Positions 11,946 through 24,306 of a stretch of DNA of 64,000 bases are shown in pieces. This stretch comes from Spizellomyces punctatus DAOM BR117. Lineage: Eukaryota > Chytridiomycota > Chytridiomycetes > Spizellomycetales > Spizellomycetaceae. The stretch spans positions 248,001-312,000 of the forward strand of contig NW_015971556.1 of the NCBI RefSeq assembly GCF_000182565.1. Reading direction: 5' to 3'. The translations under genes were made by a program, and so were the position numbers. Below the pieces are notes generated by a model. It did no database searches, had not been told where the DNA came from, and saw only the letters and a program-made list of their open reading frames with translations. The stretch's first letter is position 1. Each line of letters starts with the position of its first letter.

Positions 11946-13487
11946 CTAGTAGACATTTGGCACTTTTGGGCCACGCGTGCCGACAACGCATACTTGGCCT
12001 TGCAATAACACTGCATTCTTCTGGAACGTAAACTGCTGATACATTTTGGCAGCCGTTAAGCAGTACACGCCATCCTTCCGTATATACGTCAAATGTGGTG
12101 CACCCACACGCTCGCTCACATCCTGGGACACCATTGGGGACGGATTGAAACTGTTTGACAGAAATATAATACGTGTATTTACAAACCTCCTCGTCTGGAG
12201 ATTATATGTGTCGTCCATCGGATTGTCAAATATCTTCAACAGTCATACATCAATATCCTCTAAATCGGATCTATTACAGCATAGGAGGAAGTCAAAACAT
12301 GACACCATCTTCCACCATAACGTATTGTTTCGCATGGCTTTCCTGCCTCCAAGAAGGGGCTCCTCTTCTGATGCGATTACTTCGCGGTGCAGTTGGTCCA
12401 CCTCCTCCAGTAGTGGGTCAGTGTCCTCCGCCAAGTATTGCTGTTGGCGTTCAGTGCTTGAGGTAGATGTCGGTCGAATTGGTAAAGAGCTATTTAGTGG
12501 AGAACGTCCGGTATCTCCAGCATCCGCCAGCGCAATGCCGTCTCGCATGCTATGCGTTATCCATTCGTCACCTGGTTTGGTTTCCGACTCGGACGTAACC
12601 GGAGATAGCAACTCGCTGGGTACGTGTTCTCCAGCGTCTGTAAGACTGGTTCGGAAAGAGTTTACGCTTACGTTTGGGGGTTTCTCGTCAGACGCTGGTG
12701 TCACTCGGGACGCGTTGGAAGCCAAGGCACCGCCAGGTCGAGCATCAGGAGTTCCGGCTCCATCCTCAGAAGCCAAAGGTGGTATTTCCTTGTGTTGCTC
12801 CTCCTCTATACTTTCATTAATCACTAAATCACCAATCCAGCTCGCAACACGCGCTATTTGTTCTTCACTAAGCTCAATCTCTTGTTTTGAGGGTTGCCGC
12901 GAGCCTAACATAGCCCTCGTAACAATCATTGAAGAGGAATTATCATCTTCCGGTAGATCGTCGGGATCTGGGTATTCATCTTGTGGTTCAACCGGTGGGT
13001 TTGAAGGTAAAGCAACACGGGTGACACTAACATCTCTCCCTTTCGCCTGATCAGGTGGAAGGGGAGGGGCCGAAGACGGCGGTAGCACTGCCATTGCGTC
13101 TATACTCCCCTTCCTCAACAACCCAGTATCAGAGCTCAGTTGCCTAGCAAGGGTCGCAAAAACTGCACCGGTTGGCTGTGCAGCCCCTAGTGCAAGTCCC
13201 AGAGAACCGGAAACTGATGAGCGACCGTATACGCTCGGCGATGATACCACGCTATCGCGTCCACCTTCGCTCCTTTCTCCATACACCGACCCACGCTCTG
13301 ACCCCATCTGCGTTTGGGACGTTCTTCTTGACAAGTTTCCAGGAGCGTGCATGGTTTGAACAAAGGCAAGCCCCACCTTATGCTGTGCATCGGACGCTGC
13401 TCGTGGTCTTTTTATTCGACTTGTCGACTCTACAGATGATGTTTTAGAGGTGGAGACCGCGGGTGGTTTATCTGGAGAGTCACCCAT
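11946..13487 (-). CDS. Unrecognised Ser/Pro-rich protein with conserved-looking C-terminus
   Basis: I do not recognise this protein. From the ATG at 13487 (MGDSPDKPPAVS) a single large exon encodes about 390 residues. Most are low-complexity (Ser, Pro, Glu) with a long acidic stretch (YPDPDDLPEDD), and a short helix region (EIELSEEQIARVASWIGDLV) stands out. In the unspliced frame an in-frame TGA falls near 12242. Splicing GTGTCA near 12305 to an AG near 12231 removes it and continues WWKM into IFDNPMDDTYNLQTRR. A second possible short intron follows. The C-terminus, with PHLTYIRKDGVYCLTAAKMY then a hydrophobic stretch and GPKVPNVY, has a folded character. Exon borders here are uncertain. It is divergent from ARG8. 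Confidence 0.6.
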
Positions 13488-13879
13488 GGCAAGAGTAATG
13501 GATGCCTTGGCAAAATGTGAAGCCAAGAACAGGCCTTAATGAGTTATCAAGATTCCTTTCGTAGAGGAAACGTTCAAGCTTTTGCAACAGGTTTGGGCAG
13601 CGTTCTTTCAACTTTTTTCGACAGCTGGGTGGGCCAAAACAACAAGCTCATCGCCGGAACGCCTGGCTGGACGCGTTGGAACGTTGAGTCACGTGATGTG
13701 ATTCACATGATATTCCTTCAGATCATCGCACTGTTTGATGCAAAGGGTTGGTTTGTTGTTTTTCCACGACGACATCTGTCTGGGGGGCAGACGGACAACC
13801 TTTTATCGAATATAAAAGCACCGAAGGATTGTACCTTCCTGTCCAACTCCACTTTCGATTCTCCCTGTCCAATTCCACA
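13488..13879. promoter_or_regulatory. Divergent promoter of the unknown gene and ARG8
   Basis: No gene is seen in these 392 bases. The region carries a Gcn4/CPC1-type site, TGAGTCA, at 13685-13691. It overlaps a palindromic E-box, TCACGTGA, at 13689-13696. A clear TATA box, TATAAAAG, lies at 13811-13818, about 62 bases before the ARG8 ATG. The combination matches general amino acid control of an arginine-pathway gene. Confidence 0.6.
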
Positions 13880-15530
13880 ATGAACGCTTTTTGTACCAAA
13901 TCGGCGATATCGCGCGTCCAATCGCTTGTTGGAACAGCATCACAGCGCTCAACCTTGTGTCGGTTGTCACGAAACAAGCCAACACCTTCTTATACAGGTC
14001 ACGCACGCAGTCTGAAATCATTTTGCGGGCACCCATCCAACGCCGTTCGTCAATACTCTGTCGCCTCGTCCGCACCTCGACCGCCCACAACCGGCGATAG
14101 CTACGAACCCGAAGCTCCTCATGCAGATGCAAACGCTCACCCTTCCACAACTACTCAACTCGCCGAGGATGCAAAGTACCTTTTGCAACTCTATCCGAGG
14201 CCCGACGTCATCTTCACCAAGGGTGAAGGCTGCTACTTATATGATCAGGCCGGTCGCAAGTTTCTGGATCTCAATGCCGGAATTGCGGTAAATGCCTTGG
14301 GACATGGCGATAAACAAGTCCAGGAAATTATAAGCGATCAAGCGGGAAAGTTGATCCACCTGTCTAATTTGTACCATAATGAACACGCAGGAAAATTTGC
14401 TAAGATGATAGTAGATAGCTTGCCCCAAACAAAGGAGGGGAACATGGGCAAAGGCAGCAAGGTCTTTTTCTGCAACTCTGGAACTGAAGCCAATGAAGGT
14501 ATTCTTTATCAAATCTGTTCATCACATCCGTGCATCTAAGACTAACGGTGTCCTGTAGCTGCATTAAAATTTGGTCGCAAATGGGGCCGTCGTAACATAA
14601 AGGCCGGAGAAACCAACACCAAGACAACCGTTGTATCCTTTAGTAACGCCTTTCACGGTCGATCTATGGGCGCACTTTCTGCAACACCGACAGTCAAATA
14701 CCAAACTCCCTTTATGCCTCTTCTGCCGGGATTCGTATCTGCGCCCTTCAACGATATTGAAGCTGCAAAACAGCTAATTGACGAGAATGTATGTGCGGTC
14801 ATTGTCGAACCTGTTCAAGGTGAAGGCGGTATATTTCCTGCTTCACAAGAGTTTTTGCATACGCTACGCAGCCGCTGTGATGAAGTTGGAGCTCTGCTGA
14901 TATTTGACGAGATCCAGGTAGGTAGTTTGATTTGACTCTCTAGTTTGTTTCCTTTTTTGACTTATATATAACTAGTGCGGGCTGGGCCGAACCGGCAAAT
15001 TATTCGCTTACGAAAATTACGGAGTCGCTCCGGATATCCTCACACTAGCCAAACCCCTCGCTAACGGTGTTCCGATTGGTGCGGTTCTTCTCGCACCGCA
15101 CGTGGCAGAAATTATTAAACCCGGCGACCATGGCACAACATTTGGTGGCTCTCCGTTTGCCACACGTCTCGGCATGTCTGTTTTTGATCGAATTCGTAAC
15201 CCGAAGTTTCTCTCCCATGTGACTGAAGTTGGAAACTACCTCAAATCCCAATGTGAAGAACTCGCCAACAACTCTCCTCTGATATCCCAGGTCCGCGGCA
15301 TCGGATTGATGGTTGGCTTGCAGCTGAGGGGGTCCGTCGACCCACAATTATTTATTGATTTGGCCAGGGAACATGGCGTTTTGGTTATTTCGGCTGGGAA
15401 TAATACCATTCGCTTGGTGCCGCCTTTGATAATAACTAAAGAAGAGGTGGATAAGAGTATTCAAGTGTTTGAAAGTGTGATCTCGGATATGGAGAGTTAC
15501 ATTGCTGCTGGAAAGGATTTGAAAGGATGA
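13880..15530 (+). CDS. ARG8: Acetylornithine aminotransferase, mitochondrial
   Basis: PLP-dependent class III aminotransferase converting N-acetylglutamate semialdehyde to N-acetylornithine in arginine synthesis. Exons are 13880-14498, 14559-14917 and 14976-15530, with matching phases. The N-terminus (MNAFCTKSAISRVQSL and more) is rich in Arg, Ser and Thr with few acidic residues, as expected of a mitochondrial presequence of about 60 residues. Family motifs in order: [71 protein letters not shown], then LAKPLANGVPIGA with the PLP lysine, and TTFGGSPFATRLG. The length (about 510 residues including the presequence) is normal. The promoter carries a Gcn4-like site and TATA box, consistent with amino-acid-starvation control. 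Confidence 0.95.
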
Positions 15531-15794
15531 GTACTCGAACGCCAGAATGTTATAGAGCTGGGTTACTGCCACGTGAAGTTTGGGTATTCCGGGTTTTTTT
15601 GGTTCAAAGTAGGCACAAGTTTGTAGGGGTTAAGAGATATACACATCTTTGGCGGCGGTCCGGAATCTTGGCTTCACCCGATGGAGATTTTAGGGCAGAA
15701 TTCAGTTTAAATCGTGATACGATATACTTTACGGAAATACCAACCGCGGCCCAATGAAAATGGGCGTTCATGTTTGTAATTAAATATCATAAGG

Positions 15795-18700
15795 TCATGT
15801 ACTAGTGGTTGCGTCCGTCGCATCAGCAGCCACCTCGTCGGGCAGCGCATCCCGTCCCACGTCTTGTTCGTCCTCCACCGCCCCAACCTGCGCATCTCTT
15901 CGTGTCCTCTCGACCTTTTCTTTGTTCCCGCGTACCTTGTCTTTGCCAGCTACAGCTCGGGACACAATCCGAGCAAGCTCCTGCTGGAGGTCCTCGTCGT
16001 CACCATTACTATTATCAAATTCCGCCTCGTCAGAATCCAACAACGCAGCCAGAATTCGAGCGGCCCTAGACGCGTGCGTTCGGTCCGATTGCTGTCCACC
16101 ATCTCTCACCTCCTTGGGACTTCTTGACGGTAATGGGTCTTTGAATGGTTTTGAGCTTTCGGTGAATAAACCATCTGGAGACTTCTCGTATTCGCCTTGC
16201 ACTATTCCGCCGATTTCGTGTACCGCTCCAGCAATGTTGGACCCAATTGATCGCAAACGATCTTCTAATGCACCCGCTCTGCGTTGTGCTTCATGGAGTG
16301 TAGTGCGCATGTGCGCAAGCTGTGAATGAGTTTTATGCAGGAGAATCGCCCTGGGTGGTATGCGCATCCATTGATGAGAGTGTTTACATATAAGCTCATA
16401 CTCAAAACTTCGTGCGGAAACCTACCGAGGATCTCGATTTACTTCAGGCTCGCGCTTTACCTCGTGATCTCTAAAGCGACCAAACGCTCCTAAATCTACA
16501 TCTCCCAATATTTTCACCTTTTCTATTCCGGTCAATGTTCTATCCAAGCGCCTGCCAATATCCACTACCCAAAACACGTTCATTACCGTCGCAACCAAGC
16601 CCATCACCAGCATGAACAAAAGTAGGACCAACATTAGAGCAGCCCGCCGTTCTTCACGAGTTGGTCCCGTGCTGATTCGATAAGCACCGCGATGATCCGT
16701 TCCCAGGGGAGGTGGATTTGGAGTACTGAAAACGGATGGGAACAACGCAACAACAGTTCGCGCCACGATACGGCGTACACGAGCGTAAAGGGATTGCTCG
16801 GCGCCTCCTTCGCCATTGACACTGGAAGTAACCTGGTCTCCTTGGTCGGATATTGGGCCGTTACGTAAAGAATTCTTCCGCGCTTGTGAAGAATCCACTC
16901 CGGAACTTTCGCTAGCACGCGATGCACTGCCCAGGTCTCCAGCTTTCGCACGGGCACCGATCTTCCGTATTAGATTCACCAACTCAGCACTAAATTGCTT
17001 CATGCCATCGATGGTCGCGTTCTCGATTTGCGCTGCAGGCAGACATCAGAGTAAAACATTAGCACCCAGCTCAGCGCACCGCTCTATCCGCAGAAAACTT
17101 ACCTTTCCACATAACCCGCTTGTTAAAATCGACTTTGCTTGTAATCCTCAATCTAGTCTTTCCAGGTCCTGCGTGGGTTATACAATAGCGACTCATCAGG
17201 GTAAAGTATTCCCCATATGGAGCCTTTGGTGTGCGCACAGCGCACTCCACCACATAGGCGACCAAAGGGTCTTGTCGTAAGACTGTTTGTTTTTCAAAGG
17301 ATCCTGTTGTTTGTTTGGCGACTGTGTGTACCAAGGCGAGTCGCGTAAGTTACAGTCGTACGCCGTTTTCACGATCCAAACTTACGCATGGGGGGCTTGA
17401 ATGAAACGGTGTATGTAATTTCTCGCGTCGTAAAATGTCCTTGCGCGTCCATACCCCACTCACCGAATTTGACATCTGCAAAAATCAGCTCATTAGTTGA
17501 CGGACGATAAAGACACAGCATGCAGAGAGTACCTTCTGTTTCCCTCCGCCGATGTGTCTCTCTAACAATTTCGGATCCTTCTTTGCAGAAGATAGCGTCA
17601 AACACAACTTCCACATCTAGATCCAGTGTGACATCCGCAATTTCAGAATCCAGATGCGTCTCGCAGTTACAACTCATCGCCTGTGAAGGTCGCTGTACGG
17701 ATAATGTCTTTTCCTTATCTTTTCCTTCGGCTGCTGCAGGAGACTGACCAGCCCCTGATGTTGGGACCGCGGCAGCAGCTGCGGCACCATTGGCGATCGC
17801 CTTTGAAATGGAAGTACTACCCGTATCTTGGAGACCAAGCGAACTGGCAGCTTTGGAAAATGCAGGTGTCTGCATCGCAGAACTAGTATTCTGCGCCTCA
17901 TTTGATATGTTTGGCGCAGATACTAAAACAGCTCCAGCCACCGATGGTGCCTCATGAGCCAATAGCTGATCACTTGGCTCCACTCCTTCTCCTTCCCCAT
18001 CTTCCCCATATTTCGGGAGTATTCTGCGAATGAATTCCAATCCAGAGGCGATCGTGAGAGCTCTCCCTTGGCGAGTTAAAGCCCCTGCTGGAGTTGGGGC
18101 GGGATCTGCGCGGCGTAAAAGATTTGTGTCACTTGTTGAAGTTCGCATCCCTGAATGTATATGCTGGGAACTGTGGCTGCAACGTCATTAGTTATGTGTT
18201 CGGTTTGACCAGATCCAAGAAAAACTCACTCATTGCCCAAGTGTGAAGCCGAAGCAAATCCTGAAGGGGTCACTAACTTTTCGCGAACCTCAGAGACGTC
18301 TGTAGGTGGCATCTGAGACCTATATCGTTCTGGTGTTGCGGCACCAGAATGAGCCGCTACGGCGTCCTCGCTCTGGTTTGCCACCTCAGAAGCGCGGCTG
18401 TCATCATACGGCAAGTTTGGAATAACCTCAAGGACTGCAGGAGCGGATCGCGGAGATATGGACCCGTCGTCGTGATCTGACAAAGCACCATCTGATTGAC
18501 TTTGCCCTTCAGATTCCCGTGAGCTTCCTCGCTGGCCATGGACGAGGCCGAGCATGGCTCGTTCGTCAGCGCTCTGTGAATTACATGGTCACTACAAGAA
18601 GTTACTACTATTCGTGACATCTGGCTATGGCTTACCAACGGGCTGACAGTGTTTCTCCACAAGTGAATCAAATCTTCGTACGCGGCATCCCGCTTCAGAA

Positions 18701-19819
18701 ATGAAGAAAAGACATACTTGAAGTATGGCGCAACATAAGATGGTTGCACATGCCGCGGGCTATAGGATGACAATATCCCACCTTTGTGTCCTGGTCAACA
18801 GTGATACGGATCGCGTTTGGAAACATTCCGGCCGTATTTTTCTTTTCAATGCCCGTTACCTCTCGAAAATTGACCACAATCTTGGTACTCTTTGCGAATA
18901 GCTTTCCGTAGAAGCACAAATGTACGTCGGTAAAGTAGAGCTTTCCATGCCACAAGACATCCCGCTCCAAAGCACACGTATACGCTGTTGCCCAGTGCAC
19001 ACTTCGATTAGCGCCGCAATAACCAGATATATGGGAAGATATGGCTACCCAGCATACGTACTGGTCATAAGGCCTTCCGCATTTGTCGTCAACTCTGGAA
19101 AGAGCTTCACGAATTTCTTTACATCTCGGGTAGAGGTTGCAATACTCGGTTTACTGCCTCGTTTCGAGATTGTTCGTCCGAGACGGCGATTAGTGGCCTG
19201 ACATAACAACATGACGCATGTAAGTCGTGACTTCGTCTCAAGAAGACTATACTGCAAACCTCACCTCATCGGGTATCGACATCGACTGCCTGTGCGTATT
19301 CGCCGGTGCATTGAATGATGTAACAGTAGACGCTTTGCGAGGTAACGACTTGAGCCCTTCTGGAACATCTGGTTCCGGCATTGTTGATGAGAAGGTTGAT
19401 CGATTGACCTCTTCTGCGAAGGTGGCCGCACCCACGGTAGCAGGTATGGACTGGCCATCGCCAGATGCCATACTAACACGTATGGGATTTACAACCGCCT
19501 CCTTCAACGCCTCCTTAGCGACGTGGGCGACCTCCCGCACCGCGTGGGCCGTTGCCTTTATTCCCTCCTTGAGAGAATTATCACTTCGACTCTTTCGAAA
19601 CTTTCTACAGGCAGTAGCGTGTCCTGTCGGGCTATGTGGCATTTCTTCTGAACTTCTTGCAGACGCAAAGCTTTCCAACGAACTGTTACTGCCCTTTTCG
19701 AAAAGGTTGACATCCGCATTTTTTTGCGGTAATGGGGTACTTGGGGTGACTGCCAGAGAAGGCATCGCAGTGCTCTCCCTCCTATTTTTTGTTGGCTGCG
19801 ACTGAACTGTTTTCTCCAT
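15795..19819 (-). CDS. GRAM/VASt-domain ER contact-site sterol transporter (LAM/GRAMD1 family)
   Basis: The first ATG in frame is at 19819 (MEKTVQSQ). About 200 disordered Ser-rich residues come first. Then comes a GRAM domain in split exons: KKFVKLFPEL, CALERDVLWHGKLYFTDVHL with CFYGKLFAKS, VTGIEKKNTAGMFPNAIRI, and YFKYVFSSFLKRDAAYEDLI. After a second disordered region comes a VASt (sterol-binding StART-like) domain between roughly 17690 and 17000, with VTLDLDVEVVFDAIF, FADVKFGEWGMDAQG, YTVSFKPPM, YCITHAGPGKTRLRITSKVD and VMWKGKFS. One hydrophobic segment follows near 16570-16650 (LMLVLLLFMLVMGLVATVMN), then a coiled-coil tail. This GRAM-VASt-TM order is that of yeast LAM/LTC proteins and animal Aster proteins, anchored in the ER and moving sterol from the plasma membrane. 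Exon borders are approximate. Confidence 0.88.
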
Positions 19820-20395
19820 CACCGGAGTCCTTGTCGTCGTCAATGAGGTTCATTCAACACACCAAAAACGCGCCGTTGTTATTCCAATTTGCCCTTTCAA
19901 ACAGCACTTGTGGTCTACTCCAGCAAGGACGGTGATGATATGACGTGGTAAGGCCAAGAAATTCCGCGCCCCTTAGCTCAAACTCAATTGTTTCCCAATG
20001 ACGAAGACACAATGACGAAATGGCACACTGGAGACGGGATCTGCACTAAATTGAAAATAAGGGAGTGCGCAAGCCAACAAGAAAGCCGACCGTCGAGCGA
20101 GCTATACAGCAGAGAAATACTATTTAAAATTACAAACGAGCCCTGCAAAATGACTACAAAAAACGTTAAAATCTCTCGGCTTTCAAACTGCAAAACGCTT
20201 GCAAAAGGTCGGCAATGGATGAAATCCCGCCCATGTGGCACAGCACTTTGGTCCAGCTCGTCTGACTCATCAAACAAATTCCAACGTTATTGCGTCTCCT
20301 TTCCTTGTTGGCCATCCACAATTTGTTTTTATTGGCAAAAGACATCTGCATCTTGTTCTTCCAACTGTATCAACCACATCATAGCAAGGGAAAGT
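19820..20395. other. Divergent intergenic region between LAM-like gene and E2 gene
   Basis: These 576 bases separate two divergent starts. I see no convincing gene; an open frame from 19988 on the + strand runs into the E2 gene out of its reading frame. The AT-rich stretch and a TGACGTGG element near 19940 may be promoter parts. Confidence 0.4.
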
Positions 20396-21111
<716 letters not shown>

Positions 21112-22133
21112 CCCTTATGCCATGTAATTGCCCCCCATCACGCAACATACGCGACGCTCGCGAATCGGAAAGACCAACGCGAACTTACCAATAGGCGTCT
21201 CGCATATCCAAGTACACACACCAGAACGTCTGACACATGCTAAGTGTACCGCAAGATCGAGACGTTATCAATAGGCTCGCGGAGGCAACTATAATTCGTT
21301 AATAATAAGCAAAATGGATATCTCGATGCCAGAGTACGGCTACATGGATCATCATAGTAATGGCCTAGTTTTACTGGCCTATTCATAGGCGCGACACTTG
21401 CATCTCCAAACACACTCCACCAGAATGGGTCTCGTAATACGTTCAAGTGGCGAGAAGTGTCAGCTGCCAATGAAAAACAGCGATGACCATTTACCCAAAT
21501 AGAACCAGTTTTTTTCTGGACAGTATGCCAACGGATTAGCTTTGTTCGGATTACTCCTGGTCCCGCATCTTGGCTGTGGATATGGAAAAGTGGCGCCTGG
21601 CAGTTCCCAAGCTGGACGAGGGACAAAGCTAACAAGAGCAAGCGTAGCCGACGGTGCTCTCGCGTGAAAATACATACCTGCAATGGTGCCAGGTTTGGCT
21701 TCGCTGCTGACAAAATCAGCATAAATTTACCGGTATTTGCTGGACGTCAAGGAAAGAACAGGGGAGCAAAACAGCGACCCTCTTATCGAACAAGGTTGTC
21801 TGGCCCATGTTTGAAAATGAGAAAAGCAATCAAGAAATGCTACCAGTACAGATTCATTGGCCGCAGACTCGTAACTGCCACGTAGTTGTACGGATCCTTC
21901 ATCGAAACTCGTAGGACTGCAAATTCAGGATTTCGAAAGTAAGTCAAGAGTTTGTCGGTGGCTGTTCGTGGGTGAGCATGTATTCGGCCGCGGCTGCCCT
22001 CAGCATTTGTCGTTCTGCGTCTCTGCGAACATTCAGCCTAGGATAACAAAAATTAGTTTTTATGATAATAACGTTCCGAGTCCCGCCCGCTCCGCTGCTA
22101 GCAATCCATTGTAAATGGAAGCACACTTCGCTT
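21112..22133. other. 1.0-kb convergent gap without a supported gene
   Basis: This gap lies between the stops of the E2 gene (+) and ATP18 (-). The longest frame is 21240-21722 on the minus strand (160 codons, hydrophobic near the N-terminus, no recognised domain, rich in Arg, His, Cys and Trp). I do not call it a gene. No tRNA-like arm or repeat was noticed. Confidence 0.4.
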
Positions 22134-22382
22134 TTAATCATACACAATATTCTCCCATTTTCCGGTCGGATCTAAAGCGTATGATAGTCAGCTTCTCAAA
22201 AGTCCTGGCTTGGCCAATAACCTGACATTGGTCCCCTTACGGCTCATCATTTTTGCGTGCAGGTAGGCGACAAGGAAGAACGTCAGACTTCCCGATATAT
22301 AGAACGGAAAGTAGAGCTTAAGGAGCGGCACTCGATAGACTCGCATGCCTAACCAAGTATAGTAGGGTGCTTCTTGGGGCAT
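22134..22382 (-). CDS. ATP18: Mitochondrial ATP synthase subunit j (Atp18-like), two exons
   Basis: A 59-residue product, the same size as yeast Atp18, a single-span subunit of the F1Fo ATP synthase membrane part near the dimer interface. Exon 1 starts MPQEAPYYTWLGMRVYRVPL and continues LKLYFPFYISGSLTFFLVAY, giving one membrane helix preceded by the P.LK.Y.PFY motif typical of subunit j. Unspliced, the frame runs on to a TGA at 22188. A consensus GTAAGG donor at about 22243 joined in phase to a TTTAG acceptor near 22175 instead gives AKMMSHPTGKWENIVYD and the TAA at 22134-22136. That is a better family-like tail. The gene is easily missed by size-filtered annotation. An internal Met (MRVYRV) is a possible alternative start. 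Confidence 0.7.
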
Positions 22383-22694
22383 ATTTGTATTTGAAAGTGC
22401 GAACGTGTCCCAGCGCAGAATCTGACTCTACGTCGAACCGCAGGAATCGAAGGCGTCAAAGAGGCGAAACTCTGTACGTAAAAATATCAAGGGTTGCTCG
22501 TCTTCAATAATCTTGCTAACTGGCTGTATGAATAATCTATTTAATGTATGCAGAAACGTCCTCCATTCCAGACACTCCTCCAGCCAGCGTCCAAATCTAA
22601 CAACTAGCAAGCAGCTGTTTTCCGATTGTACAATCAGGCAGCACCCGAACAAATGTACAGATACAGTAATAAGTTAAACATTTAGATCAAGACC
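22383..22694. other. Spacer between ATP18 and the SET gene
   Basis: This 312-base spacer separates two minus-strand genes, the only minus-minus neighbour pair in the window. It holds no supported gene. I read it as the ATP18 promoter plus the 3' UTR of the SET gene. Confidence 0.4.
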
Positions 22695-23404
22695 TTAGTC
22701 CAGGGTATCTTCACCATTCTCCACAACCCAGTCTTGCTCTCCCTCATCCCACGCATCATCCCACTCCTTTCCCCCTTTGTTCCAAATTCGCACCATATGG
22801 GACCAGAATCTCTGACCAGGCTCTATACATTGATTCAGAGCCCATACACCGACTCTGACTTCTCCAGTGGTCGCATCACGATATGTGTCAAACGCGGCAT
22901 TTGGACGTGAAGAGATCTTATGAAAGTCATTAATGAAGCGGGCTTCGTTCCCCGAATTCTGTGCATCAATAGTGAGGTCGCCATCAAAAAGTAGTGTGTA
23001 GTCACTTTGTAGCGAGACATTACTCGAAGATTGGATAGTCCCTCGATCTTTGTTTATTTTATTGGGGATGAGTTGTGGGATGCAACGCCAGAGAGAGTTA
23101 CAGGGACCTACTGCATACAGTCTAAGAGGAAGGAAAACGGCGATATTCTCTTTTTAGCATACAGTCCCTTCTGTCCAAAGGCTGGATGAGATTTTTCTGT
23201 TATCGTTCGTATTTCGACGTCAGGACATGGTCCAGTGTAAACCGTGACCTTCTTGACTGGAATGTCATCCTCGCTAGCTGCTTCCGAGACTGTGCGGTGT
23301 AGGTACCGGGTCCTTTGTATGGCAGGAATATCTAGGGCCCAAACGTTGTGAGTAAGATACGGCAGTGAATGTGGCCAATTTGGAGGGATCGAGTTTGGGG
23401 ACAT
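22695..23404 (-). CDS. Small stand-alone SET-domain protein (putative lysine methyltransferase)
   Basis: Two exons. Exon 1 begins MSPNSIPPNWPHSLPYL and reaches HPAFGQKGLYAKKRISPFSF then LLD. A GTATGC donor joined to a CAAAG acceptor completes LLDY and gives RGTIQSSSNVSLQSDYTLLF DGDL in frame. After that come GNEARFINDFHKISSRPNAA and VRVGVWALNQCIEPGQ. The features are those of a SET domain: G.GL.A...I, the pseudoknot motif GNEARFINDFH (standing for the usual NH.C.PN), and the GEE-like loop replaced here by EPGQRFW. It ends in an acidic Trp-rich tail. With about 200 residues and no pre-SET or MYND zinc site, it matches a small group of fungal SET proteins of unknown substrate. Its start is only 48 bases from the divergent CoA-binding gene. 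Confidence 0.8.
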
Positions 23405-23452
23405 GGAAAGAGTTCGGGGGGAAAACGTGCTGACTCATACGTTACTCACACC

Positions 23453-24157
23453 ATGACAAAACCGCCGATTTCACCATTACCTTTGGCGTTGGTCATGAAC
23501 AATCACCTCCGCAATCTGCACCGGTTTACAAAGCCTCTTTTCAAACGACTGCCAATTATTGCTCCCCGTCTGAATTCTACATTTGGATATCTGGCCGATA
23601 TCGGAACAATGGGCGCCGCACAGAATCAGGTCGAGTTTTTCAAGACTGGGAAATTCGCTGTTGGTGCGTATTAGGGCAAAAAAGGCGTTATTATTCAATT
23701 GTCTTATGCTCGTCATCTTGTTAGTTGGTGCTAGCGCTGACCGATCCAAGTATGGAAACAAGGTGTTCAGGTGGTATCTTGACCACAACCTACCAGTCGT
23801 CCCTATCAATCCAGTAGGTCAACACGACCCTCTTTTGAATAATATCTCAGAACCAAGTTGACCTTGCTTTTGGCACAGAAATCACCTACTATCGAATCAC
23901 ATCAGACCCGTGCTTCCCTGTCCGACCTTCCATGCCCTTCCGAGTACGCCCTGTCTATTATAACACCCCCGAAAGTCAGCAGTTCGGTTATCGCAGAAGC
24001 GGCATCCCTTGGTATCAAAAATGTATGGATGCAGCCGGGATCAGATTCGCCAGAGGTGGTGGCTCTGGCAAGAGAAAAGGGGATGAATGTAATAGCTGGA
24101 GGTCCGTGTATTTTGGTGTCAGGGGAGGATGCAATGAAGGCGGCTGCAAAGCTATAG
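23453..24157 (+). CDS. CoA-binding (Rossmann) domain protein, probably mitochondrial
   Basis: Three exons from the ATG at 23453. The first about 50 residues are basic and Ser/Thr/Leu-rich with almost no acids (RNLHRFTKPLFKRLP), resembling a mitochondrial presequence. The domain follows: GKFAVVGASADRSKYGNKVF, then RWYLDHNLPVVPINPKSPTI, LPCPSEYALSIITPPKVSSS, GIKNVWMQPGSDSPEVV and GMNVIAGGPCILV. These match the YccU/CoA_binding_2 family. The phases at VVGAS and NPKSP splice cleanly. The enzymatic role of the family is not established; it binds CoA-type nucleotides. An ATG at 23612 would give the bare domain without the presequence, so the start is not certain. Confidence 0.85.
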
Positions 24158-24306
24158 AGTGTATCTGGGAATGCAGAAAATGTTTCATTCATGTATTAGG
24201 CCATTAATTCCAATATTTGCCCAAAAGTGCCGGTCTCCCCAATTGCTGCCACCACCTCAACGCATCGCCGATGACGGCCATTCTGACCGGTTTTGTAACC
24301 GGAGCG

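Noticed and set aside
12224-12245. In-frame TGA as a selenocysteine codon
   Set aside because: Fungi generally lack selenocysteine machinery, no hairpin element was seen, and an ordinary intron removes the codon.
15795-16367. Plus-strand Ser/Cys-rich frames over the LAM-like gene
   Set aside because: Shadows of the disordered and coiled-coil tail on the minus strand; they have no family features.
21240-21722. 160-codon minus-strand frame with a signal-peptide-like start
   Set aside because: No recognised domain, and composition heavy in Arg, Cys, His and Trp as in random frames; no splice partner found. Kept only as a note on the gap.
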